Positions 16,141-24,700 of a stretch of DNA of 64,000 bases are shown here, in pieces; the first letter of the stretch is position 1, and each line of letters starts with the position of its first letter. The DNA is from Oscillospiraceae bacterium. GTDB taxonomy: Bacteria; Bacillota; Clostridia; Oscillospirales; Acutalibacteraceae. The notes under the pieces are model-generated. The model was not told the origin of the DNA and made no database searches. It saw only the letters and a list, made by a program, of their open reading frames with translations. Location: assembly GCA_015066225.1 (NCBI GenBank), contig SVOT01000001.1:248001-312000 (forward strand), given 5' to 3'. The translations under genes and the position numbers were made by a program.

Positions 16141-17217
16141 ATGCTCGAAAAAGCACAACAGTTAAAACAGCAATTCGAGGAAAAAGTTCAGGCAACAACC
16201 GTGCCGGCTGAGCTTGAACAGTTAAGAATCGAGTTCCTTGGCAAAAAAGGTCCGATTTCTTCACTTATGGGTGAACTCAGAAACGTCCCCAACGAACAGA
16301 AAAAAGAAGCCGGTCAGATAATCAACGAGGTCAAACAGTTTATTGAAGAAACAATCGCTCAGAAAAAGACGGAGCTTGTTAAACTTGAAGAAGAAAGACT
16401 AATCAACGCCGCTGAAGATTACGACGTGACCTTCCCCACAGAGGATGAAACGGGTTCATACCACCCCATCACCCTTATTCAGCGTGAGGTTGAAGAAATT
16501 TTTGAGGGCATGGGCTTTGCTATTGAGGATTATGATGAAATTGTTGATGATTACCATTGCTTTGAAGCACTCAACATTCCTAAGCATCACCCCGCACGTG
16601 ATATGCAGGACACATATTACCTCAGCACAAACCAGTTATTAAAAACACATACATCTGCTGCACAGAATGCTATTCTCATCAAATACACAAAAGAGCTTGA
16701 GGCAGACAGACCTATCAGAGTTATTTTCCCCGGCAGATGCTTCAGAAATGAAAAAATCGATGCTTGCCACGAAAACACCTTCTTCCAGATGGAAGGCGTT
16801 ATGGTTGATAAAGATATTTCAATCTCTAACCTTATCTACTTTATGAAAACAATGCTTTCAGAGGTTTTCCAGCAGGATATCACAGTCAGACTCCGCCCCG
16901 GCTTCTTCCCCTTTGTTGAGCCCGGCTTTGAGCTTGATATTCAATGCTTAATCTGTGGCGGTGAGGGTTGCCCCTCCTGCAAAGATTCAGGTTGGCTTGA
17001 GCTTTGCCCCTGCGGTATGATTCACCCCAACGTTCTCACAGCGGCGGGGCTTGACCCCGAAAAATACACAGGCTTTGCTTTCGGTCTCGGTCTTACAAGA
17101 CTTGCAATGATGAGATACGGTATTAAAGATATCCGTGTGTTCAACTCTTGTAACCTTAAAGCTCTTTCACAGTTTGAAAACTCAACCTTTGTTGAACCCG
17201 AAAAGGAGGTCAAATAA
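16141..17217 (+). CDS. pheS: Phenylalanine-tRNA ligase alpha subunit
   Basis: 358 residues from ATG 16141. An ATG at 16132 directly abuts AAAGGA, which is better read as the ribosome site for 16141. The N-terminal coiled coil (EKAQQLKQQFEEKV) is followed by the class II catalytic core: motif 2 around RVIFPGRCFRNEKIDACHENTF-like residues near 200-220, and motif 3 GFAFGLGLTRLAMMRYGI near the C-terminus. A cysteine-rich insertion (CLICGGEGCPSC, then CPCG) precedes motif 3, as in many Firmicutes. It charges tRNA-Phe as part of an alpha2beta2 enzyme with PheT, which starts directly after its stop. Controlled by the T-box upstream. Confidence 0.96.
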   Translation: MLEKAQQLKQQFEEKVQATTVPAELEQLRIEFLGKKGPISSLMGELRNVPNEQKKEAGQIINEVKQFIEETIAQKKTELVKLEEERLINAAEDYDVTFPTEDETGSYHPITLIQREVEEIFEGMGFAIEDYDEIVDDYHCFEALNIPKHHPARDMQDTYYLSTNQLLKTHTSAAQNAILIKYTKELEADRPIRVIFPGRCFRNEKIDACHENTFFQMEGVMVDKDISISNLIYFMKTMLSEVFQQDITVRLRPGFFPFVEPGFELDIQCLICGGEGCPSCKDSGWLELCPCGMIHPNVLTAAGLDPEKYTGFAFGLGLTRLAMMRYGIKDIRVFNSCNLKALSQFENSTFVEPEKEVK

Positions 17218-19581
17218 ATGTTTGTTTCAATTAATTGGATAAAAGAATATGTTGACCTTGAGGGTCTTGACATAAAAAAGCTTATAAACAGCTTCACACT
17301 TGCAACCGCTGAGGTTGAAGATATAATCGTAAAGGGTGAAGATTTACGTGACGTTGTTGTTGGTGAAATTCTTTCAATAGAAAATCACCCCAATTCAAAA
17401 AAACTGCACCTTCTCAAGGTTGACGGCGGCGACAGAATATATGACGTTGTATGTGGTGCACCCAACGTTCGCGAAAATATGAAAATTGCTTTTGTTAAAG
17501 CAGGCGGCAGAGTACCCGCAGGTGAAATCACAAAAGCAACCGTAGCAGGCTTTGAATCCGAGGGTATGTGTTGTTCGGCATTTGAGCTCGGTCTTTCTGA
17601 CGACAAAGCAGGTCTTATGGAAATTGACGTTGATGCCCCCAACGGCACCAACCTCAAGGATATTTACCCCATCGACGATATCATTTTCGAGGTTGATAAC
17701 AAATCCCTTACAAACCGTCCCGACCTCTGGGGTCACTACGGCATTGCAAGAGAATTTGCAGCTCTCACAGACAGAGAGCTCAAGCCCCTTCCCCTTTCTG
17801 ACCTTGCATACAACGGTGACGAGAAGATTAAAGTAACTGTTGGCAGAGATGACCTTGTTTATCGCTATTCATGCGTGAAAATGGATAACATAACCAAGAA
17901 CACAAGTCCTATGGCTTTGCAGATTCGTCTTTACTATTGCGGTATGAGAGGAATCAACCTTCTTGCTGACCTCACAAACTACATTATGCTTGAAATGGGT
18001 CAGCCGACGCACGCTTTCGATGCAAACAAAATTGATGAAATCGTTGTTGACACACCAAAAGCAGATTGCAAATTCACAACACTTGACAACGTTGAACGAG
18101 ATATCACAACCGATACACTTCTTATCAACAATGGCTCAACACCCGTTGCTATTGCAGGTATAATGGGTGGTCTTGATTCTGAAATTGTGGGTGACACAAA
18201 TGCCGTTGTTCTTGAATGTGCAAACTTTGACGGCGTAAGCGTCAGAAAATCGAGCTCAAGACTCGGTCTTCGTACAGATGCTTCTGCACGATATGAAAAA
18301 ATGCTCGACCCCGAAATGACAGTTACGGCAGCCAAACGTTTTGCATACCTTCTTCAGAGCATTGATGAGGGTGCAAGTGTTGCTTCACTTCTCACAGACG
18401 AATATGTAAGAAAATATCCCGAAATCAACATCAGCTTTAACAAAGCATACGTTGACAAATATACAGGTATTGATATTTCAGAAGAAAGAATTCTCAAAAC
18501 ACTGACGGCACTCGGCTTTGGAGTTGAAAAAGAAAACGATGAATTCAAGGTTAAGGTTCCCTCATTCCGTGCAACAAAGGACGTTACAATCAAAGCGGAT
18601 ATTATTGAAGAAATCACCCGAATTTACGGTTATGACAACTTCAGCATAATCACAACAAAGAGCCCCCTTAAACCTGTTAAAAGCTCTGCCGTTCGTTCAC
18701 AGAGCAACGAAATAAAGGATATTCTTGTTAAGCACTACAACCTTCACGAGGTTCACTCATATATCTGGTGTGATGTGAGAAGATTCAAGAAATTGGGAAT
18801 TGAGGTTGAAGATAACGTTAAGGTTCTTAACATCGAAAGCTCCGACAACGGCACCATCAGAAACTCTATGATTCCCACTCTTCTGTGTGCTGTTTCAGAC
18901 AACAAGGATTTTAGCGACAATTTCGGTATTTTTGAAATCGGCAGAGTTGCCGCAGGCGTCAAAGATGACGGAACAGCAAATGAGCGCCGCCGCCTTGGTA
19001 TTGTTCTTTTCGACAAAACATCAACAGAAAAAGATGTTTATTTCAGAGCGGTTAACCTTGTCAAAAAGATCTTTTCACAAATCAAACACAAAGAACCCGA
19101 GTTTTCAAAGGTTCCCGCTGTCCACGCCTGGCAGCACCCCAAAAACACTGCTCAGATTTCTTGCGACGGTATTGTTGTGGGCACACTTAACTCACTCCAT
19201 CCCGCTAATGCACAGAAGCTCGACAAAAACGGCTCCGCTGTTTGCATTGAAATTGACGTTGATGATTTCATTACAATCAAGGGCTCAAACATCAGCTTTT
19301 TGGAGCCTTCAAGCAAACAGTCAACATACTATGACCTCTCTCTTTTGCTCAAGGACGGTGTGACATTTGCGGATATGTCAAAGTGCTGGAACGCTTTGGA
19401 GCTTGAAGAACTCAACAGCGTCAAGGTAATTGACACCTACGAAAAAGATGGAGTAAAGAGCATCACAGTACGTTTCATTTTTTCATCAAAAGAAAAAACA
19501 CTTGAAATGGAACAGGTTCAAAGCTGGATTGACGAAATTCTCGCTAACCTTAAAAACATCGGCATCGAATTGAAATTATAA
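17218..19581 (+). CDS. pheT: Phenylalanine-tRNA ligase beta subunit
   Basis: 787 residues, normal for PheT. The ATG follows the pheS stop with no gap, and AAGGAGG lies within the end of pheS. Domains in order: N-terminal region, tRNA-binding OB domain (residues about 40-150, HPNSKKLHLLKVDGG), B3/B4 domain with the editing site (about 205-390), B5 domain (about 400-470), the catalytic-like core (about 480-680) and the C-terminal anticodon-binding FDX-ACB domain (about 695-787). It supplies tRNA recognition and editing of misactivated tyrosine. Last gene of the T-box operon. Confidence 0.97.
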   Translation: MFVSINWIKEYVDLEGLDIKKLINSFTLATAEVEDIIVKGEDLRDVVVGEILSIENHPNSKKLHLLKVDGGDRIYDVVCGAPNVRENMKIAFVKAGGRVPAGEITKATVAGFESEGMCCSAFELGLSDDKAGLMEIDVDAPNGTNLKDIYPIDDIIFEVDNKSLTNRPDLWGHYGIAREFAALTDRELKPLPLSDLAYNGDEKIKVTVGRDDLVYRYSCVKMDNITKNTSPMALQIRLYYCGMRGINLLADLTNYIMLEMGQPTHAFDANKIDEIVVDTPKADCKFTTLDNVERDITTDTLLINNGSTPVAIAGIMGGLDSEIVGDTNAVVLECANFDGVSVRKSSSRLGLRTDASARYEKMLDPEMTVTAAKRFAYLLQSIDEGASVASLLTDEYVRKYPEINISFNKAYVDKYTGIDISEERILKTLTALGFGVEKENDEFKVKVPSFRATKDVTIKADIIEEITRIYGYDNFSIITTKSPLKPVKSSAVRSQSNEIKDILVKHYNLHEVHSYIWCDVRRFKKLGIEVEDNVKVLNIESSDNGTIRNSMIPTLLCAVSDNKDFSDNFGIFEIGRVAAGVKDDGTANERRRLGIVLFDKTSTEKDVYFRAVNLVKKIFSQIKHKEPEFSKVPAVHAWQHPKNTAQISCDGIVVGTLNSLHPANAQKLDKNGSAVCIEIDVDDFITIKGSNISFLEPSSKQSTYYDLSLLLKDGVTFADMSKCWNALELEELNSVKVIDTYEKDGVKSITVRFIFSSKEKTLEMEQVQSWIDEILANLKNIGIELKL

Positions 19582-19622
19582 TAAAATTAATCGAATGTTT
19601 GTTTTTTCTTAATAATTTGATG

Positions 19623-19651
19623 TTGTAATTTTGAATATTATGGTTTATAAT
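19623..19651 (+). promoter_or_regulatory. Probable promoter of ireB
   Basis: TTGTAA (19623-19628) and TATAAT (19646-19651) with a 17-bp spacer, 30 bp before the ATG at 19681. Confidence 0.65.
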
Positions 19652-19680
19652 GTATTCCATAGATTATAGGAGGTGTAGAT

Positions 19681-19923
19681 ATGACAGGTAAAACAATCTC
19701 TTTCAGTATAAACGACCAGCACGAAAACGAAATGCGTGAAATTCTTCTTCAGGTTTACAATGCATTGAAGGAAAAGGGCTACAACCCCACAAGCCAGCTT
19801 GTAGGTTATATTCTGTCTGAGGACCCCACCTACATCACAACACACAACAACGCCAGAAGTCTTATCAGAAAAATCGACAGAGACGAGCTTTTGCAGGCGT
19901 TACTTAAAGCATATCTTAAATAA
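19681..19923 (+). CDS. ireB: IreB-family regulatory phosphoprotein (UPF0297)
   Basis: 80 residues, ATG behind AGGAGGTG. The family pattern is plain: the helical [24 protein letters not shown] segment and the [16 protein letters not shown] end. In Enterococcus, IreB is phosphorylated by the Ser/Thr kinase IreK and negatively affects cephalosporin resistance. In most clostridia the gene precedes ruvX; here it is followed instead by a small conserved protein. Confidence 0.93.
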   Translation: MTGKTISFSINDQHENEMREILLQVYNALKEKGYNPTSQLVGYILSEDPTYITTHNNARSLIRKIDRDELLQALLKAYLK

Positions 19924-19936
19924 GGAGTGTTATATT

Positions 19937-20224
19937 TTGGCTGATACTCAGGCAAGTTTCCTTACCTACAAGGGCAAACCCCTTGTTCGCAAAGGTAACA
20001 CAATTTACTACGGTGATATTAACGACCCCTACGTTACTTTGCTTTCAGTTGTTGAATCCCACGAGGTTCACGGCGTTAAGATTGCAGACAAGGTAAAGGT
20101 TCAGCTCGTTAATACAAGGGAAGCAAATCCCCTCGCAGCTATCGAAAAAAGTTCCGACAAAAACGGAATGTATGCTGCAATTGAAATCGCTTCAATCTGG
20201 CTTGAAAGAGCGTTAAAAGCGTAA
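19937..20224 (+). CDS. Small conserved protein of unknown function
   Basis: 95 residues with a TTG start behind AAGGAG, 13 nt after ireB. The sequence (LTYKGKPLVRKGNTIYYGD at the start, NGMYAAIEIASIWLERALKA at the end) resembles a small soluble protein I have seen in other Ruminococcaceae and Lachnospiraceae next to ireB; I cannot name a family. It has no membrane segment, no signal and no catalytic motif. A beta-rich N-terminal half and a helical C-terminus are suggested. Coexpression with ireB is likely; a terminator follows. Confidence 0.75.
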   Translation: MADTQASFLTYKGKPLVRKGNTIYYGDINDPYVTLLSVVESHEVHGVKIADKVKVQLVNTREANPLAAIEKSSDKNGMYAAIEIASIWLERALKA

Positions 20225-20230
20225 AAAATT

Positions 20231-20264
20231 ACTCACTCAACCAAACGGTTGAGTGAGTTTTTTT
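20231..20264. terminator. Terminator after the ireB operon
   Basis: ACTCACTCAACC (20231-20242) pairs with GGTTGAGTGAGT (20247-20258), followed by a long T-run. It separates the operon from the convergent regulator gene. Confidence 0.92.
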
Positions 20265-20268
20265 TATC

Positions 20269-21345
20269 TTATTTATTAACTGATATTTTATTTGCTATTT
20301 CTAAAAGCTGTTTTCTTGAAGATACACCCAATTTTCCATATATATTTTTATTATGGTATTTAAGGGTGTTTTCTTTTATATTCATTTTAGAAAGAACATC
20401 CTTTGTTCCGTCACCTTCAACATATAAATCAAATATCATTTTCTCGGTAGCAGTTAATGTAGAAATCCCCTTTTCAAAAAGTTCAATTCTCTCTGAATCT
20501 TCTTCATTAATAATATTTTGTTCTTCCTGAACAAAAGCAACCTCTGCAACAGACCTTGAAATAATATTATCAGTTACGCTTGGAATTTCATTTTTCTTAG
20601 CTTCATCCTGAATGAGAAAGTTCACTCCCAAAAGGAATAATTCGCTGATTATATATGAAATTGAAAGCATTTCAAAGCCAAAATCAACAAATTGTTCAAG
20701 AAGCCAAACACCGATATTAACAAGAACAGCAAAAGCAATTATTATAGCCTGAGCACTTGAAGAAACCTTTTTCTTAACAGGGGTATAAATAATAATACCG
20801 ACCATTGAAGCAAAATATGTAAAGAGATAGATATAATAGCTTAAATGCCAAGGCCCATAAACTTTATTAAGAACAGAAACTCCGTTAACAACACCAAGAG
20901 AAACTTCTTTATAATATAAATCAAGAATACCGGGACTGGCAGCAATCAAAAATATAAGAACACCGACAACCAAAAGCAAATACGGTAATGCTTTATTATA
21001 TTTCAGTTTAGTTGCTTTAGCAATAATCATAAGCATTGCAATCGGCAAGAATACTGAGCCCAAATATGAGACTCTGTTTGCCATTAGTGCAGTCTGGAGA
21101 GTATCAGAAACCGACAGACACAAATAACCTACATTAACTATAAATACGCAGGAAAACAATACAACAAACCATAGTTCTCTCTTTTTTATTACGAGGAAAT
21201 AACCAAGCAATAACACAAACGAAATTGTAGCGGTTGCAATATAAACTCCTATAAGACTTGCTGTTTTCTCACCGGTATTAACACAACCGCTGAAACTTAA
21301 TACTATTAAAAATAAAGAAATCAAACCGAAAATTGACTTTTTCAT
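20269..21345 (-). CDS. Membrane-bound regulator: 7TM sensor region with LuxR-type HTH
   Basis: The start is ATG 21345: GGAG (21356-21353) is correctly spaced for it, while an upstream TTG at 21357 would overlap that site. 358 residues. After a signal- or lipoprotein-like N-terminus (LSFSGC), there are about seven to eight membrane segments up to residue 245, like the 7TM region that precedes histidine kinases. No kinase domain follows. Instead a linker of about 40 acidic residues leads to a LuxR/GerE HTH (about 290-350: LTATEKMIFDLYVEG, NTLKYHNKNIYGKLGVSSR). It is therefore a one-component membrane-tethered regulator. It lies divergent from the giant Cys-repeat gene, whose upstream region carries repeated TCCCACACT sites, the likely operators. 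Confidence 0.85.
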   Translation of the reverse strand: MKKSIFGLISLFLIVLSFSGCVNTGEKTASLIGVYIATATISFVLLLGYFLVIKKRELWFVVLFSCVFIVNVGYLCLSVSDTLQTALMANRVSYLGSVFLPIAMLMIIAKATKLKYNKALPYLLLVVGVLIFLIAASPGILDLYYKEVSLGVVNGVSVLNKVYGPWHLSYYIYLFTYFASMVGIIIYTPVKKKVSSSAQAIIIAFAVLVNIGVWLLEQFVDFGFEMLSISYIISELFLLGVNFLIQDEAKKNEIPSVTDNIISRSVAEVAFVQEEQNIINEEDSERIELFEKGISTLTATEKMIFDLYVEGDGTKDVLSKMNIKENTLKYHNKNIYGKLGVSSRKQLLEIANKISVNK

Positions 21346-21377
21346 AACGCACTCCAATCTGACACCAAAATGGTGCT

Positions 21378-21452
21378 TCCCACACTTTTTCCCACACTAA
21401 TTTTAAAGAAAACACTAATTTCCCACACTTTTTATTACGGTAAGTGTGGGGA
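21378..21452. promoter_or_regulatory. Repeated TCCCACACT operator sites
   Basis: Three direct copies of TCCCACACT lie at 21378-21386, 21390-21398 and 21421-21429, and an inverted copy, AGTGTGGGGA, at 21443-21452. The last two form a dyad with centres about 22 bp apart, two helical turns. They lie between the regulator gene and the Cys-repeat gene. LuxR-type proteins bind such dyads; that this regulator does so is inferred from position. Confidence 0.6.
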
Positions 21453-21477
21453 TTTTACTGTTAATATAAATTATAAT
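21443..21477 (+). promoter_or_regulatory. Possible activator-dependent promoter of the Cys-repeat gene
   Basis: TATAAT at 21472-21477 has no TTGACA-like element 17 bp upstream. Instead the operator half-site AGTGTGGGGA (21443-21452) occupies the -35 region, as at promoters that need an activator. The 5' leader would be about 245 nt long. Confidence 0.4.
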
Positions 21478-21481
21478 AATT

Positions 21482-21728
21482 TTGTGGGATAATAAGAAAG
21501 ATATAAAACCTGCATTAAAGTTGCTAAAACTTACAAGGGTATCTTTGTTACAAAGGATTGTCAGTCCTGTGATGCTCTGCGTGGGAGTGCCAATGAACAC
21601 GCAGGCCGCCCTACACCAAAATTATAACATAATGCTTAATAAGTGTCAACGAACTAAATTTCTTGTTTAATGAAAAATTACTTATTAATTGACTATGTTA
21701 TTAACTGTTCTCAAAAGGAGTGTGTTTT
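21482..21728 (+). other. Long leader with several hairpins before the Cys-repeat gene
   Basis: About 245 nt without a convincing gene. Successive short inverted repeats can be seen: AAGTT/AACTT at about 21519-21533, CTTTG/CAAAG at about 21543-21556, AGGA/TCCT at about 21559-21573, and CTGCGTG/CACGCAG at about 21576-21603. I do not recognise a known riboswitch class. It may be a structured leader, a small RNA or a remnant of a repeat. The gene's ribosome site AAAGGAG is at 21714-21720. Confidence 0.35.
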
Positions 21729-24700
21729 ATGAGCAAGTATATGAAAGGCTTTAAAAAGGTTGCAAGCATTGTCTTATCCATTATGATTATTTTTGGATAC
21801 AATCTATCTCCTATCTTCTCAATCAATGACCATAGTCACGATGACCATAGTCACGATGAGCATAGTGGTGATTCAGCTTTTATGATAACTGCAAATGCAT
21901 GGGAAGAAGAAGCTAATTGTGAGCATTGCGGGGGCTTCATCGGTGATTCATGGATATGCTCAGGAGGCGAGCATTGCGGTGAAGATAGCGACCGAACCGA
22001 TTGCTACGAAGCCTGGCATTGTGCTGATTGCGGTGACTGTATGAATAATGAGGATGATTTATGCGATGAATGCGGCAAATGTCTTGAAACGTGTTGCGAT
22101 TGTGACAACAAATGCGAGAACTGCGGAGAAAAATCAAACGAGCTCTGCGAGGGCTGTTGGGAAGTATGCTCAGAATGTGCTCCGGATGAGCTTTGCGCAG
22201 ATTGCGGTGTTATGTGCAGCAATTGTATAGAATCTGTTCTCGGCTGGTGTGACACCTGCAAGCTGGGTGGCTGTTGCACTTATATTTGCGAAGGCTGTGG
22301 CAATTCCTGCGAAAACTGTGCATATTTCTGTGAAGACTGCGGACTTTGTATAGATAATGAATGCTGTGAATGTGACGATAAATGCGGTGGCTGTGGCGCA
22401 AAAACCGACAACATCTGCGAGGACTGCGGAAATCTATGCTCTGAATGTGCGCCTGAAAAAATCTGTCAGGATTGTGGCAAAATTTGTGCCGATTGTGCTT
22501 CTGCTTTCTGCGAAAACTGTTGCATTGGTTCTTGTTGTGCTTTAGTCTGCGAGGGCTGTGAGGGCTCTTGCGAGAATTGTGAGTATGTTTGTGGCACCTG
22601 CGGAGCTAAATGTTACGAATGTACAGATTGGATATGTGAAAAATGTGATAAATGTCCCGATTGCGTCGGCGACGATGATTTCTGCAACAATTGTTACACA
22701 TGTGGAGCATGTGCGGAAATTTGTATCTGCGGCGAGGGCTGTTCAGAATGTGCAACTCTCTGCGATGGCTGCGGAGAGGTCTGCACTAACTGTGAATCAG
22801 TTCCATTGTGTGGTAGCTGTGGTGAATATTGTGAAAATTGTGCAGAAGCAAATGGCATATGGTGTGGAAATTGTGGCACCTGTGGTGCATGCGCAATAAT
22901 TTGTGATTGCGGTGGCGGTTGCGATAATTGCACAGCCATCTGTCCAGGCTGTGCTGAGCAATGCGAAAGCTGTACAGGTGACATCTGCGCAAGCTGTGGT
23001 TATTGCATTGGCTGTGTTGGTGATAATGGATGGTGTGCTAACTGCAACTTGTGTGGCGATTGTGCAATAATATGTATTTGTGGCGAGGGATGTAACGAGT
23101 GCACAAGCGTATGTCCTGAGTGTAACGAGAAATGTGTTAATTGTGAGCCTGAAAGCATTTGCGGAAGCTGTAGCGTATGCGCTGACTGCGTTGGTGGTGA
23201 AGGTAATTTCTGCACCAGCTGTGAAACCTGTATTAACTGTACAGATTATATCTGTTCTTGTGGCAATGGTTGCTCCGAATGTACTGATATCTGTCCTGAA
23301 TGTGCTGAACAATGTGCTAATTGCACCGGTGACCTTTGCGCTTACTGTGGTAAATGTATAGATTGTGTTGGCGATGCAGGTTGGTGCGATAACTGTGATG
23401 TTTGCGGAAATTGTGTAGAAAATATTTGCTACAATGGTGATGGTTGCTCTGAATGTGCAATTGTCTGCCCTGCTTGTAACGAGCACTGTGATAACTGTTA
23501 TGAGGATTTCTGCGGTGGTTGTAATACCTGCAAGGATTGCGGCGAATCAAGCGGATGGTGTAACGAATGCAATAACTGCGGTGAATGTGTTGAAGCTATC
23601 TGTTATTGTGGTAACGGTTGCTCTGATTGTGCAACAATATGTCCTGACTGTAACGAGAAATGTACAAACTGCGCTGATACTGATATCTGTGGCGGATGTA
23701 ACAAATGCGTTGACTGCATCGGCGGGGAAGATTTATTCTGCAGTAACTGTGAAACCTGCTACCAATGTACAGATTATGTTTGTCCTTGTGGCAATGGTTG
23801 TAGTGCTTGTGCTATAGTTTGCTCCGAATGTGGTGAGCATTGCGATAATTGTTATGATAACTTCTGCGGAGGTTGTGATACCTGTAAGGATTGTGGTGAA
23901 GGTAACGGTTGGTGCGACAACTGCGATAACTGCGGTAACTGTGTAGAAACCATTTGTTACTGTGGTAGCGGTTGTTCGGACTGTACCGATGTCTGCCCTG
24001 AATGTGCCGAACAATGCGAAAACTGTACAGGTGCCCTTTGCTCACATTGTAGAATTTGTGTGGACTGTGCCGGTAGTAATGGTTGGTGCAGTAACTGTAA
24101 TAACTGTGGTGAGTGTGTACAATTATGTTCCTGCGGAGAAGGTTGCATTGAATGTACTGAAATTTGCGAGGAATGTGGTGAAAGCTGTGAAAACTGCTCA
24201 TATTTCTGTCCCGACTGCGGTATCTGTAAGGATTGTGCTGAAGCAAACGGTGGTTTATGTACATACTGTGACCTTTGTTACACCTGTGCAAAAGATAATG
24301 TAGGCTTTTGCGAAAACTGCGGTGCTTGCGGCGGTTGTGTAACACTCTGTGATACCTGTGGCGAAGCTTGTGAAGAATGTACTGAAATCTGTCCTGATTG
24401 CGGTGGCAACTGTTCGTCTTGCTACTCCGATATTAGCTGTGTAGATTGTGGAAAATGCTTTGACTGCGCTGAAGAGGGTAACGGTTTCTGCGAAAGCTGT
24501 ATGCTTTGCTCTGACTGTACAATAGTTTGTCAGGGATGTGGTGAAGGATGCGAAAACTGTGTTCAGCTCTGTCCCCTCTGCCGTGAACAATGCGAATTAT
24601 GTGTAACTGGCGCTTTCTGCGAGGATTGTGGAATTTGTCAGAACTGTGCATCCGGTCTCTGGTGTGACGATTGCAACCACTGTGGCACTTGCTATGACCT

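Noticed and set aside
16901-17040. Cysteine-rich insertion in PheS as a novel zinc domain
   Set aside because: Bacillus and other Firmicutes PheS have a comparable CxxC insertion at the same place; only the CPCG variant differs slightly.
21482-21670. Small open frame of 62 residues in the leader of the Cys-repeat gene
   Set aside because: No ribosome site or recognisable protein features; the region is better explained by hairpins.
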